From Danio rerio (Eukaryota; Chordata; Actinopteri; Cypriniformes; Danionidae), in assembly GCF_049306965.1 (NCBI RefSeq), contig NC_133183.1:15185001-15249000 (forward strand): a DNA stretch of 64,000 bases, given 5' to 3'. Positions 40,379-56,887 of this stretch are shown one piece after another. Numbering within the stretch: the first letter of the stretch is position 1; the number at the start of each line of letters is the position of its first letter. A program made the translations under genes and the position numbers. The notes under the pieces are model-generated. The model did no database searches. It saw nothing but the letters and a program-made list of their open reading frames with translations, and was not told where the DNA came from.

Positions 40379-41428
40379 GGCCCGGTTTTTCAAAAGGTTT
40401 AATCCGGATAAAATTGATCCAGATTTAGTAATCCTGTTTTTGCGATCCGTGATCACGTAATCCAGCTTACTTTTTGAGCCAGTTTTTCAAAGCAACATCG
40501 GATTGGATCAATCTGATCTGGATAGGAACTTTTCAGGATCACTAAATCTGGATAACCAGTGCTCAAACAGCATAGGACATCACAATTTAGCACTATAGAT
40601 ATGTAAAGAGCGACAAGTAGTATAGCCAGCGTGGGGCCAATATAACTTTATTTTTATTTAAAAAGAAAGCTAAAAAATTTTTTATAATTATTAAAATAAT
40701 AATAATAATAAAAACAAGAAAAACCCCACCCCATCCTCTTTCAGCAGTCCACTCATCTGAGATCTACAACACTGTACATTGAGGATATTTATAATAAGTT
40801 TCAAATATCGATGTAAATCAAAAAAAAGACTTGATGTCAAAAACTGTCACAGTAATTTCAGACTTACTCATCTGATGTGGAGAGACCAGCTTGTCAGAGC
40901 GCAGCCTTTAGGAGGCGAATCTCAAGTCATTGGCCTTGGTTTGCTGCAGTTTGGTTAAAGTCAGTTGTTTCTCTGCCAGACGAAGCTGTGCTTCTGCCCT
41001 TTCAGTCTCTTTTTGCAATTGTTGAAAGTGATTTCAAATATCAGTGATTGCCATTCTTTGCAATTTTTTTTTTGTTATTCTTAAATCATTGCATGCATCA
41101 CTAATAAATATTCTAAAAAGAAAAATATTTTCCATTGTGATGAATATATATATATATCAATTAGTGACAGAATAAAATTGATTGTTTTTGGTCAGTTTTT
41201 TACAGCTGTTTGGGGGATTATTTTATGAGGCCAAACTCTTTCTACTTTGCTGTAGGCCTATACTGAAAGGCTGAATACGTTAAAGCCTATACTCACTATA
41301 GCCTGACAGATGAACAAATAAAATTAAAACCTTATGAATAAATAGTATATCTCGTAAGATACTGCATGATCCAAAAATAGTATTATTTAATACATTTAGT
41401 ACATGTCCAAAATGTACTTTTGAAAAAC
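40379..41428. mobile_element. CTG-target TIR element C
   Basis: Begins GGCCCGGTTTTTCAAAAGG after the CTG shared with element B. The right third is collapsed to a short piece ending TTTTGAAAAAC, so this copy is internally deleted. Confidence 0.6.
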
Positions 41429-41431
41429 CTG

Positions 41432-41874
41432 GGCCCGGTTTTTCAAAATTAATCCACTAGGATTTTGGATAAGGGATTGGATCAATTCTTGAAAATGGGT
41501 TTTTCAAAAGAAAAAACGCCCGTTTCTGACTCTGCTTTGCCTTCTGCCTGTCCATGACCCAAGCCTGATACATGGACTCTGATACTCGCTGCCTGCCCTC
41601 AACCCAAGCAACAACTGACTCTGACCAAAATGCAGCAAACCAAGGCCAGACTTGAGATTTGCCTTCTAAAGGGTACACTCAGACAAGCTGGTTTCTCCAC
41701 ATCAGATGAGGAAGTCTGAAATTATTGTGGAGTTTTTGAAATTAAGTCTTTTTTTATTTATATCTATATTTGAAACTTATTATAAATACCTCAATGTACA
41801 GTGTTTGTGTTGTAGGTCTCAGATGAGCGGACTGCTGGAAGATGATGGGGTGGGGTTTTTATGTGTTTTTTAAA
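41432..41874. mobile_element. CTG-target element D, inverted and rearranged, with an LTR-derived patch
   Basis: Opposite orientation to A-C. It starts GGCCCGGTTTTTCAAAATT. About 600 bp of its interior, judged against element E, is replaced by a 92-bp segment (41518-41609) identical to 37042-37133 of the LTR. The right end is missing. Confidence 0.55.
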
Positions 41875-43153
41875 AGTAATCCACTAGGATTTTGGATAAG
41901 GGATTGGATCAAATCTTGAAAATGGGTTTTTCAAAAGAAAAAACAGATTACCTAATCGGATTAGATCACGTAATCCAATCTTGGTTTTGATCCGGATCAA
42001 ACCTTTACTTTGGGTTTTTCAGACCTTTTTTGTAGGATCTGGATCACTTTGATCCAAAAAACCTGGATTAAACTTATCCCATCAGAAGGGTGGATTTAGT
42101 GTGGATTTCATGCCCAAAATGTAATGAAAACTTTAAAAATGTATAAAATAATACTATTTTTGGATCATGCAGTATCTTACGAGATATACTATTTAATTAT
42201 AAGGTTTTAATTTTATTTGTTCATCTGTCAGGCTATAGTGAGTGTAGGCTTTAATGTATTCAGCCTTTCAGTATGCATACAGCAAAGTAGAAATAGCTTG
42301 ACCTCATAAAATAATCCCCCAAACAGTTGTCAAAATTGACCAAAAACAATTAATTTTATTCTGTCAATAATTGATATATATATATATTCATCACAATGGA
42401 AAATATTTTTGTTTTTAGAATATTTATTAGTGATGCATGCAATGATTACAGAATAACCCAAAAAAAATTGCAAAGAATGGCAATCGCTGATTTTTGATAT
42501 CACTATCAACAATTGCAAAAAGAAACTGAAAGGGCAGAAGCACAGCTTCATCTGGCAGAGAAACAACTGACTCTGACCATCCTGCAGCAAACCAAGGCCA
42601 ATGACTTGAGATTCGCCTCCCAAAGGCTACGCTCAGACAAGCTGCTCTCTCCCCATCAGATGAGGAAGTCTGAAATTATTGTGGACTTTTTGACATTGTC
42701 CTTTTTTTTATTTACATCTATATTTGAAACTTATTATAAATATCCTCAATGTACAGTGTTGTAGGTCTCATGAGCCGAATGCTGGAAGAGGATGGGGTGG
42801 GGTTTTTCTTGTTTTTATTATTTATTATTATTATTATTTTAATAATTATTAAATTTTCTTAGTTTTCATTTTAAATAAAAATAAAGTTATATTGGCCCCA
42901 CGCTGGCTATTCTACTTGTCGCTCTTTACATATCTATAGTTCTACATTGTGATGTCCTATGCTGTTTGAGCACTGGTTATCCAGATTTAGTGATCCTGAA
43001 AAGTTCCTATCCGGATCAGATTGATCCAATCCGATGTTGCTTTGAAAAACTGGCTCAAAAAGTAAGCTGGATTACGTTATCACGGATCGCAAAAACAGGA
43101 TTACTAAATCCGGATCAATTTTATCCGGATTAAACCTTTTGAAAAACCGGGCC
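41875..43153. mobile_element. CTG-target TIR element E, inverted
   Basis: Inverted relative to A-C, nearly full length, ending CTTTTGAAAAACCGGGCC before CAG (43154-43156). A plus-strand frame at 42513-42764 begins MQKETERAEAQLHLAEKQL and is a clear coiled-coil heptad stretch followed by SPHQMRKSEIIVDF. It resembles the tail of the Myb/SANT-like protein carried by PIF/Harbinger elements. This is a remnant, not a complete gene. Confidence 0.6.
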
Positions 43154-43156
43154 CAG

Positions 43157-43465
43157 GAGATTGTGAAATCCAGATTTGCTGCTCAAATTTGCTTTCACAT
43201 GGCATTGCCATTTTCACAATTTTTATTTATTTATTTTTTTTGTATTTGCACAGAAAATAAAAAATTTAAAACAAAATTTTAAAATTGGCAATTTCAAGCT
43301 CACATATTGTCATTGTTTAAGTTTTTATGGCCAAAAACTCTAAACATGATATAAACATATCTAGATGTATTATGTTTGAATTGACCTATGCACAGTTATT
43401 CAACTTGCGAAGGGAAAAAAACAAACGTTTTTGTGTGTGTTTGAAAAACATCTAACTGCTTATAA
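43157..43465. other. Right remnant of the TTAA-type element and flank, unit 4 side
   Basis: Starts with the GAGATTGTGAAATCC piece that completes the element interrupted at 36021, then AT-rich flank. No gene. Confidence 0.45.
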
Positions 43466-43836
43466 GGTGGCATGGAGGCTCAGTGGTTAGCACTGTTGCT
43501 GCACAGCAAGGTGGTCGCTGGCTTCCTAGCGGGACCAAGCTGGGTCACTTGGCGTTTCTTTGTGGAGTTTGCATGTTCTCTCTATGTTCATGTGGGTTTC
43601 CTCCGGGTGCTCCAGTTTCCCCCACAGTACAGGTAGGGGAAACTGAATTGAAGAAGCCACAGTCTAAATTAGCCATAGTGTATGTGTGTGAATGTGAGTG
43701 TATAGGAGTTTACTTGGTTGTGACTGGAAGGACATCTGCTGTGTAAAACATATACTGGATAAGTTAGCAGATCTTTCCGCTGTGGCAACCCCTGATTAAT
43801 AAAGGGACTAAGCCGAAGGAAAATGAATGAATGAAT
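43466..43836 (+). mobile_element. DANA-type SINE, unit 4
   Basis: Same insertion and flanks as at 14423-14793. Confidence 0.85.
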
Positions 43837-44275
43837 AATTATCTATAAATCAAGTCATCAAGTAGCCATATAGATTTGCACTGCCTACCCAAATTTAGCC
43901 TTCTTTTGGCCAGACGTTTAGAGTCTATTAGACAGCATTTAAACGTCTCATTGCTTGGTGAGATGTCTGAAGAACAAATACATGTGGCAGGGAAGTGTCT
44001 GTTATTTTAAATATTCATTTTCAGAGTGGAAATGTGATGTCATTTTACAGCTTAAAATGATGTTTATCATCAGCTGTTTTGTGTTGGTGACTTTTTTGAC
44101 ACGTTTATTGTGTCAATATGCAGCCTCTAGTCATCTTTTTAACTGTAAGAATAGCATGACACAAGAAATGCATTGCATACTTATCATACATGACAGAAAC
44201 AAGATTCACAGTACTATGTAAATATGTGCTCTCCTAGAATTGTTTTTGTCAAATAATACTCTTCACAAGAGTTCA
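43837..44275. other. 3' flank of PIM copy 4, no gene seen
   Basis: Colinear with 14794-15230. No supported feature. Confidence 0.45.
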
Positions 44276-44392
44276 ATTAATGCATATGTTTTATTGTTTG
44301 TTTTGAGAGGAGCCACCTCCTGCTCAAGATTTCCTGCCTCAAACAGCCTGAAACGTTCCTCTCAAGACAATAACATGTAGGGTGGCTGTTCT

Positions 44393-47176
<2,784 letters not shown>

Positions 47177-47591
47177 CGCTCAACTAGTTTAACCGCAGAA
47201 TGCCAAAGTCAGAGTTGCATTCGCATTCTCTTAGCTATGATGTCACCGTTTCGAACATTCACATTCAATTCTAAATGTGACGCAGGCTGGGCCGTTTCTG
47301 TGGAGCGTTTCTGTGGCCATTTGAAAGTGCCATATTGTTTTTGCATAAAGTATATGCCTTATAATCAATCAATAACTGATCACACATACTCATAGCCTGT
47401 ATGCAAGCGGCTGCGCGGTAAACAGGCTAAACTTGTAAAACACCAGCGTTACGCCTTCATGAAATTAATTCTGCGTCAGTTTTACAACGAACTAAAACTC
47501 GAAATTAATTAAAATAAACAGTTGTAACAATAAAAATCATTGAAAAACATTTGTTTTTCACTATTTTACTTTTTTACTATTTTACTAAAAA
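47177..47591 (-). promoter_or_regulatory. Presumed promoter region of PIM copy 4 and AT-rich flank
   Basis: The upstream block has the copy-1 variant (CACCGTTTCG and GCAGGCTGG on the plus strand), while the DNA beyond it is of the type in units 2 and 5. Minus-strand TGACATCA is retained. Function is inferred. Confidence 0.3.
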
Positions 47592-47761
47592 CCTATAGAA
47601 GACGAAACCTTCAAAAACTATACAAAAATAGGTAAAAACGAATAAATAAATAAGTTCATAAATAAATTCGTAAATTCCTGCATATTTTTTTGCTTTATTT
47701 ATGCAGGAATTTGTGGATTTATTTACTCATTTATTGTTATATTAGCTTATTTATTTATTTA

Positions 47762-47793
<32 letters not shown>

Positions 47794-48201
47794 ATTATTT
47801 ATAGTTTTCTTTATGCATATATTTTCCTATTTATTTATGCTTTGTTTTATTTATGCAGAAATTATTTACTTATTTATTTATATATTTTCGTTTTTATCCA
47901 TTTTTATTTATGCAGACATTTATTTATTTATTTGTTTATTTGCGTATTTATTTATTTTATGCCTGCATTCATGGATTTATTTACTCATTTATTTATTTGC
48001 GTATTTATTTATTAATTATTTTATTTATACAGGAATTTATAGATTTCAAAGCTTATTTATGTATATATGCGCGTATTTAGTTATTCTTTTTTTATTTTGT
48101 TTTATTTTTGCAGAAATGTAAATGTATTCTCCAATTTCTTTATTTATTTGCGCATTTATTCATTTATTTATTTATTTTTGCCGGTTTCGTCCTTCGTATA
48201 A
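47592..48201. mobile_element. AT-rich palindromic MITE-like element, unit 4
   Basis: Shorter form, as in unit 2, with inverted ends CCTATAGAAGACGAAACC and CGGTTTCGTCCTTCGTATA. Confidence 0.55.
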
Positions 48202-48564
48202 ACTCAGCATTCTTTTGATTTTGGATGCATGCTTTTTTTTCTATTGACATAATAATGTTGCTCCCTTTTTATTCATTCATTCTTTATTGTACTGCGTGCG
48301 TTTGTATATGTGTCACTGGTAGTGTTGAGGTTGACATTTTGTATGGGTAAATTCTTTAATGAATGTATAAATGAATGGTTTGACTCGACCCTAATAAGTA
48401 TGGCTGATATTTTAATCCTCATGCTTAAAATATCATCAGTGACTTTCACTTCTATTTTTTGATAGGCTACATGTTTATATATATTGCTAAATTGTTTATA
48501 TCCATTCCCACATTGACACATTTATATTCTAGCAATCTCGTATTTTACTATTGTCTAGACAAAC
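48202..48564. other. Conserved spacer, no gene seen
   Basis: Equivalent of 5127-5479. No supported feature. Confidence 0.5.
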
Positions 48565-51500
48565 TTTTTTTTAAATTTATTTTTTTATTTAAACTTCAAA
48601 TAACAAACAGGCATTTTCAACTTCCATTGTTAAACATATATAACATTATAACCAAGCAGCATATAATACACAAAACAGTACAAATTAATAATAACATAAA
48701 AATAAACCTTAAATAATACAAAAGAAAATACATTACATTCAGAGGGGTCAGTCCATATATGTTGACAAAAGCTTAGAGAACTTTAAGGCACCTTTTGTTT
48801 TTACTTGTTTTATAGATTTATATGACATATTGAAATCATTTTTAAATGCTTTGAAACAAGAAGAAACGTTAACAAATCTACATTTGTGTACATGAAATTT
48901 TGCTACAATCGACATATTATTACATAGAAATTCAACTTCCTTGTTTTTCATAAAAATGCCAAATTTCACAATGTGATAGTCAAACGCAGGTGTTACATTT
49001 TTAGTTATCAACCACTAATACAATCTGTCCCAAAAGGATTTGACACTGGAACAACTATAAAAAAAGATGTTCCTGTGATTCTATATCTTTCAAGCAAAAA
49101 AATACAATATTACTGTCTAAATGAAATCTTATTCTAAGAAATTCGTTACATGGATAGATGTCATTAATTGTTTTGAAATGTACTTCATTCATTTTAGGTA
49201 ACAAGGGAAATGACAGGTATCTTTTTCTAATATCAATAGTGTCCGCTTTAGAAAATCTCTCAGATAAAACTTTTCTTTTAACAGGAAGAGGAAAATATTC
49301 TTTTGTCAGTAGTGATCTCAAGACCTTGTTGTTACATTTAATATCCAAAAATGAATAATTATTTATAAACAAATCAACTAGTGTAGGTATTACAGAGGAG
49401 TATTGCACTATACCTTTAACTAAGTTCCTCAAAGCTACATTAATAGCTTTGACAACCAAAGAAAATTCTCTATGTGCACAATTACAATTGAATTTTAACT
49501 TAAAATGATCATAGCTCAACATATTACCATCATCATCCATTAAATGAATTACATTCCAAATTCCTTTGTTAAACCAGTCTTTAAAAAATAAAGATTTCCT
49601 GTCATGTAGAACACACCTGTTATTCCAAATGATAACATTATGTGGAGTAAAATTGTGCTTGTACAACATTTTCCAATATAGTAACACTTGCGCATGAAAA
49701 CCAGACAATTTAAATGGCAATTTTAGTAATTCAAAATCACATTTTAGAAAAAAAGAAATTCCTCCCATCCTTTGAAAAATATGAAAAGGGATGCTAAACC
49801 ATAAAGACGGTTCATCTTTAACAAAGCTTTGTAACCATTTTAACTTCATTACTCCATTTATAACGCCAAAATCAATAACATTCAACCCCCCTTCCTCTGA
49901 TAACTTTACCAAATCATTTTTTCGAATTAAATGTTGCTTATTGTTCCAAAATAAACTCATAATGAATTCTGTTAATTTGTTTAATACATCTTTCTGGTAC
50001 ACCTAAGCAATATGCTGGATAGATTAATCTTGATATTGCTTCCATTTTTGTTAATAATATTCTCCCGAAAAATTGAAATATTTCTTTGTAACCAGCTACT
50101 TAATGTTTTTTTATTTTTCTGTACAACAGTATGAATATTATTATTTTCCCTGTCCCTAATTTTTTTGTAATAGTTATTTCCAAGTATGTTATTTAGCTTT
50201 TAATTGGGATATTATACAATGAGTTTTATGTATTATTGTGAAGAGTTAGAATCTCACATTTTTTCAAATTTAAATGTAACCCTGAAGCATTAGAAAACAA
50301 TGATTTAGACTTTAAGGCAATCGGTATTTGATAAGAGTCCTTCCGAAATAAAGTTGTATCATCAGCTAGTTGTGTAATTACCAAGGATCTACTCAGAACA
50401 TTTAATGGCTTAATATTGTCGTTATTTTTAATATACAGTGCTAATAATTCAGCAGCAAGTAAGAAAGGAAGTGGGATGACTGGATCTCTCTGTCGTATTC
50501 CCCTTCTGATATCAAATCTCTTTGTAGTACCCGATTGAAGTAAAACAGCACTTGTTATTGGTTATATTGTCAACATTGAAATAATATTAATAAATTTTGT
50601 CCCAAACCCAAAATATTGTTGAGACTGAAAAACAAAAGGGTGTTCAAGTTTATCAAAAGCTTTTAGAAAATCCAGAAATAGTATTATACCATCATCCTCT
50701 ATCAAATGTGAATAGTCTAATACAGTAAATCTAACACCATGCGAATGTTATTATGTATTAGTCGATTTGGAAGAAACCCAGATTGTGTATCACTAATAAT
50801 TTTACCTATACCACCTTTAAGTCTACTAGCTAATGCATGAGTGAATATTTTGTAATCAATGTTAAGTTAAGTAATTGGTCTTAAATTATCAATAAGAGTG
50901 TTGTCTTTTTTGGTTTAGGTATGAAAATAATTATAGCCTGTTTCATTGTAGTTAGTAGTGTATTACTTTCTAAACATTCTTTTAGTGCTTTAAAGAGCAT
51001 TTCTCTCATATCATTCCAGAAAAAAGATAAAAGTTAGTTGCAAGTCCATCTTGACCTGGTGATTTACCTAAAGCCATTTTTTTAATAGCAGCATCAAGTT
51101 CTTCAATTTTTAAATCAGAGTCACATATCATTTTAAAATCTTCATCAATTTTAGGAATAAAATTATAGAATTTTTGAAGAAATTCTCAGAATCTTTCATG
51201 GAAAATGATGATGAATATAGGCTTTGATAAAATTTAAAAATCTCATTACTTATTTCTTTTGGATCAGTTACAATTTTATTATTTGGATTTAAGGTGGTAA
51301 TTGCATTTCTGTCTACTTTTTTCTAATATACTAAAATAAGAGCTGTTTTTTACACCAACTTCCATCCATTTTGCTCTAGATCGTATATATGCCCCTTGTG
51401 CCCTATTTAAGTAGAAATCGTCTAATTTAGTTTGTAATCTAATCATTTCCTCTTTATTAGGTTCTAATGATAAATCCTTTTTACAACAACCATTAATGTC

Positions 51501-52420
51501 TTTTATCAGCTGTTTTTCTAATTCTTTTTGCTTATTACACAATATTTTACCATAATTAATTGAGTACATTCTCACTTTATCTCATCATTTGTCATAATTG
51601 AATATAAGATTTTTTTAACCATGTCACAAAAATATTCTTCTTTTAACAAGTTTGCATTAAAGTTCCAATATTTTTGCCTACATGTTCTTTCAGAGCCTGG
51701 GATCAGTGTGACAGTAATTACACAATGATCAGTTGTAGGAGCTGCAGAGATTTTAGCTTGCAAAACATATTTAAAAATTTCTTGGGTTACCAACCAAAAA
51801 TCTATTCTTGATTTACAATTTCCATTGGGTCTAATCCATGAATATTGCCTTACTTCAGGGTTAACATGATTCCAAACGTCTATTTGGGAAGTATTAATAC
51901 AAAAATTTGTAATACATTCATTTCATAATGACCATATTTGTTGAAGATCTATCCATCCATTTATCAGGGACACAAATAAAGTCACCAACATATTTTCAGT
52001 TGGGAAAAATGTTTTCAACTCTCTAATAGTTTCTGAAATGCATTCAGCAATATTTTGTTTTTATATTGACCATTATATCCGTAAACATTTAGAAGAATCA
52101 GTGGAGTACCTTCAATCATCAAAACTGCAGCAATCCAGTGTCCATCCTTATCTTCTTTCACTTTAACTACTTTACCAGGACAGTTATTCAAGCATATGAC
52201 TACGCCAGCAGATCTATAGTTCCATGACTAAACAGTATAGTATCACCCCATTGGTTTCTCCAGAAGGTCTCCAGAATGTGTCTCTTGTAAAAATATACAT
52301 TGTGCCTGTTGACTTTTGCAAAATAAGAATATTGCTTTTCTCTTAATACTGTCTTTAAGTCCCCTGGTATTCAATGATATAAAATAAATTTTAGAACAAA
52401 ATTTAAACATATTATTTACT
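48565..52420 (-). mobile_element. L1-type LINE, decayed, unit 4
   Basis: Same insertion as in units 1 and 3. The longest remaining frame (49055-50002, 315 residues) covers the end of the reverse-transcriptase region and the C-terminal domain. The endonuclease is shortened near 52270 by a small deletion. Broken in several places. Confidence 0.87.
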
Positions 52421-52859
52421 TACACTACAAGTAGCTTTAACAAGCTAACAAATAACACCTCACAATATCTGTGTGGAGAAAAAAGAAAAAGAATAATTCA
52501 GTTGGTCTTTCTAAATATAATCACATGTCTCATTTGTCTACATTAACAGCTCCCATGAACTATTTAGTATACATTTTAAGCGAAACATAAATAAAACAGT
52601 GTTTTCCTGTATTTACAAACAGAAGAAAATAAAAACTGGGTGAAATGTTTACAGTATACTCACCAGAAGTGTCCTGCAACTGCAGCCACGAGAAAATGCC
52701 ATAGCCTGAACAGTAAGTCAGGTTGGGAGCAGGTGCAGGATCAGACAAAAACTCTATTGTACTCAAAGTTATTCATCCAATAAACTTTGTCTACAAAAAA
52801 GTAGAATTCGCTTAAAAGGTTATAGTAATGAACTAAATATAAAATTATTTAAGTACTTG
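52421..52859. other. LINE 5' side flank, no gene seen
   Basis: Colinear with 9351-9719 and with 34971-35410. No supported feature. Confidence 0.4.
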
Positions 52860-53469
52860 CACTTACAGGCTCACAAAACAGTAAAACACCTTTTTTTGAG
52901 CTGTTGACGGTCGTATATGTGTCCCACACTGCTAAAAACACTGTTAGGACACAAATATTTCACTAAAAAGTGAAAATTGTTTGTTTTCGCCTAATTTCGA
53001 GCAAATTTATACTTCCAGTTAGAAACAAATTTTTGAAGCTGCGTCACAGTCATGAGATCTTAGCGTGTAATCTAGTGTGTAGACTTTATGTCTGTACCTG
53101 GGAGTACCTTGTGACGTCTCTGAGTGTGCTGCATTCATCCATGAGAGACTTGGTTCAAACCAATCAGCGCGCTCTATTGTGTATGCCGTGCAACTTCATT
53201 AATATGAAAGCTAGCTTACAAGACTGTTTGTATCTGAAACAGTGTTCAGACGGCAGATAGACGCCATGTTGGGTTGCCAAAAGAAGTGGCAAAAGAATAA
53301 GATTTGTTTTGGAGATACGAGTCATGATTTTATAATGTGCTGCAACAAAGGTTTTGTTTTAATTTTCCAGCTGTAAGAGTGCAATTGGACTCACGTGTGG
53401 ATCAGTGCACGCGACACGTGGCAGAAATACGTTTGCTCTGAAAATTTTTTACTCGAGAGCTTTTTGCAT
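52860..53469. mobile_element. TTAA-type (Kolobok-like) element, left part, unit 4
   Basis: Matches 35411-36021, including the 300 bp absent from unit 1. It is interrupted at CTG (53470-53472) by the next element and resumes at 57507. Confidence 0.5.
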
Positions 53470-54605
53470 CTGGGCCCGGTTTTTCAAAAGGTTTAATCTG
53501 GATAAAATTGATCCGGATTTAGTAATCCTGTTTTTGCAATCTGTGATCACGTAATCCAGCTTACTTTTTGAGCCAGTTTTTCAAAGCAACATTGGATTGG
53601 ATCATTCTGATCCGGATAGGAACTTTTTAGGATCACTAAATCTGGATTACCAGTGTTCAATCACAATGTAGATGGATAGATAGGCCTATGTAAAGAGCAA
53701 CAAGTAGAATAGCCAGTGTGGGGTAAATATAAATTTATTTTTATTTGAAATGAAAACTAAGAAAATTTTATAAATAATAAAATAATTATAATAATAAATA
53801 ATAAAAGCAAGAAAAACCCCACCCCATCCTCTTCCAGCAGTCCGCTCATCTGAGATCTACAACACTGTACATTGAGGATATTTATAACAAGTTTCAAATT
53901 GCCATTGCCATTCTTTGCATTTTTTTTTTTTTTATTCTGTAATCATTGCATGCATCACTAATAAATATTCTAAACACAAAAATATTTTCCATTGTGATGA
54001 ATATATATATCAATTAGTAACAGAATAAAATGTATCGTTTTTGGTAAATTTTGACAGCTGTTTGGGGGATTGTTTTATGAGGCCAAACTCTTTCTATTTT
54101 GCTGTAGGCCTATACTGAAAGGCTAAATACACTGTTAGACCTTACCGGGTTGATTTTACAGTAGAATACTGGCAACACTGTTGCCAGCCACTCACTGTAA
54201 AAGTTCAGTTACAGTAAGTAACTGGCAACAGTGTTGCCAGTTATTTACTGTAACTGAACCGATACAGTGAGTAGCTGGCAACTTTGTTGCCAGTTAATTA
54301 CTGTAATAGAGCAGCAGTGGTAACTAACTAGAAACTGTGTACAGTTAATTACTGTATTGTAGTGTTACAAATCACAGCATTATACTGCAAACACATTAAT
54401 AGTATGTAATATATAGTTATTGTAGTGTTACTAAAATTAATCAGTATTCTTAGCTGTTATTAAAAAAATAGAAGGCATAACATTTTTCAGACAAATTTAT
54501 TTTATTGTTTTGGCACCAAACAAATAAAAAACAGAAAAAGTATAACAAAATTAAGAAATCAGCAGATATAATTATTGTCTTGCAGATTACAGGTCTGCAC
54601 AGTAA

Positions 54606-54924
54606 GGCTGCGGTCACATTAACGTTTGAGCATGCGAAATTCTGTCATACTGCACTGCGAAGTGGAATTAAACAACGCGAGTAGTGGAATTCAACAAAAT
54701 AATTAGAGATTGAAAAAGCAAGCCAGAGAGGTCACGTTTTGATCTTTGATTGGTATCAAGCAATCACATGATGTGATTTTGCATGTCAGCGTTCTCCAAG
54801 CTTGAACTTTCCAATGCTGCGAATTATGAAATTTGTCGCATGAGCTATTATTCCAGGTCTGCAGTACTCACATGCGTATGAATCGAAGTCTATAGGGAGA
54901 AAAGTGCAGTGTGACCGGGACTTT
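54606..54924. mobile_element. Short MITE with GGTCACACT-core ends, unit 4
   Basis: Copy of 11241-11558 with TAA at 54603-54605 and 54925-54927. Confidence 0.5.
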
Positions 54925-55067
54925 AAGCTGTTACTCTAGTTAAACACACCTGATCAAACTAATTAAGGCTTGTTAGAAATCTACAGGTAATGTTGAAGCA
55001 GGGTGGGTACTAAACTCTGCTGCTGCAGTTCTCCAGGAACTTGGAGTTTGACCCCCATGGTATATAG

Positions 55068-55233
55068 CAGGGGTGCTCAATCCGGTTCCTGGATATCTAC
55101 CTTCCTGCAGATTTCAGTTGCTACCCATATCAAACACACCTGCCTGTAATTATCAAGTGGTGTTTAGGTCCTAATGAATTGGTTTAGGTGTGTTTGATAT
55201 GGATAGCAACTGGAATCTGCAGGAAGGTAGATC
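55068..55233. mobile_element. hAT-type palindromic MITE, unit 4
   Basis: Copy of 11703-11868. It starts CAGGGGTGCTCAATCC and folds on the CCTTCCTGCAGATT/AATCTGCAGGAAGG inverted segment. Confidence 0.55.
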
Positions 55234-56813
55234 AGCAAATGAACAGCAAAAAACACGACATAATTGTTTTAAATTTTAAAGTTTTAAGTAATTAAAAACT
55301 GTGTTAAATCTCAATAAAAAGTTTAAAATAATTATAAAAAATAAAAATAAAGTTGGCAACATCGAAAAACCAAAGGATCCAATCTTTTATTGTTATAATT
55401 ATCTCATGACAACAAACTTTTATTGTTTCTAATATAAATTCATAGGTGGAAACACTGCTCTGAAAAATACTTGGCAACAAACTCACAACCTGTGACCTGA
55501 CAGTGGAGCTTTTGTGTGTGGATGGCTATGTGTATCATGTTTTTGTGATTCCCTGTGATGATGTGCACATGTTACCTTACAGAGATGATGGAATTTAATT
55601 TTGGCTCAGTTGCCAGAAAGATACATACAACTGTTAGCATCTGTACATTATGGCAGTATGCAATATCCAATATCCAATAAATACATATACTTAGACAAAA
55701 GTAATGTAAGAAGTTATATGAGGAGAGGCTAACTAGCTAACAATGTAGCTTTCAAGTACACAGTTCAAGATAACAACAATATAACTTAAAAGACAGCCTT
55801 ATTATAGAAACCCTCAAAAACATTTGAACACATTTCATTTACTCGTTGTAGATTCTTATTTAAAGCCTAATACATATCAGACTCAACATCTGAATTGATA
55901 GACAGAGAATAGAGCACACTCAGCAGTAAACAAATCAAACACCTGACTCTCTTAAAGGGCCAGCATTTTCTGAAAACTCTTTCTAACACCTTTGTGTTTA
56001 GAAGAAGACAGACAGCCCGTGGGAGTGTGTGGTGATGCCTAAATCATTAATTTCTGCCTTTAAAATGCACATCTCTATAAATAGCAACATAAACCATCAG
56101 AGAAGATGGGACAGTAATGGTTGAACAGTAATTTGCTATTTATTGTCAGTTACTATCTGTAATGAGTACATAAAGTAAATTACTGTAATTTATTTTTTGC
56201 ACTACACAATTTCATACAAAGTCTACTCCTTTTACAGTAAAATAATGTGTTAATAAATAATAAATGTTTCTTTTTATTACAGCAAAACACTGTAGATTGT
56301 GCAGTAAATAACTGTAAAATAGCCAGAGTAACAGTGCAGTTATACTAATTAAACACACCTGATCAAACTAAATCTAAAGGTAGTGTGTTGAAGCAGGGCT
56401 GGAACTAAATTCTGCTGGGCTGTGGCCTTTCAGGAGTTTGACATCCCTGGTACATAGCATATTTTCAAAGGAATTGCCTACATTTATCACAATCATGCAC
56501 ATATCATTGAATAAAAACAATAAAAATATAAAAACTTCATCCAAAGCAAACAAATAAAAAAAAATAATAATAATCTGATCCTCATGTTGTTCCAAACCTA
56601 TAGTAATATATATAACTATAGGTAATATATAGGTCGATATCTTTACCTTTTAATTAGCTCTGTGACATTGACATTGGTTGACTCCTGATACTCAATGTTA
56701 AAAACATAAAAGGAACCAAAGAAAACACAGAGATGGCTGCAGAGAAATTTATCTTATCATCAATGCATTGTCTCACTTTCTCCTCAATACTTACCATACA
56801 CATACCAAAACTG

Positions 56814-56816
<3 letters not shown>

Positions 56817-56886
<70 letters not shown>
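56817..56886. repeat. (TA)n microsatellite
   Basis: About 70 bp of TA, expanded relative to the equivalent position near 13452 in unit 1. Confidence 0.95.
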
Positions 56887-56887
<1 letters not shown>

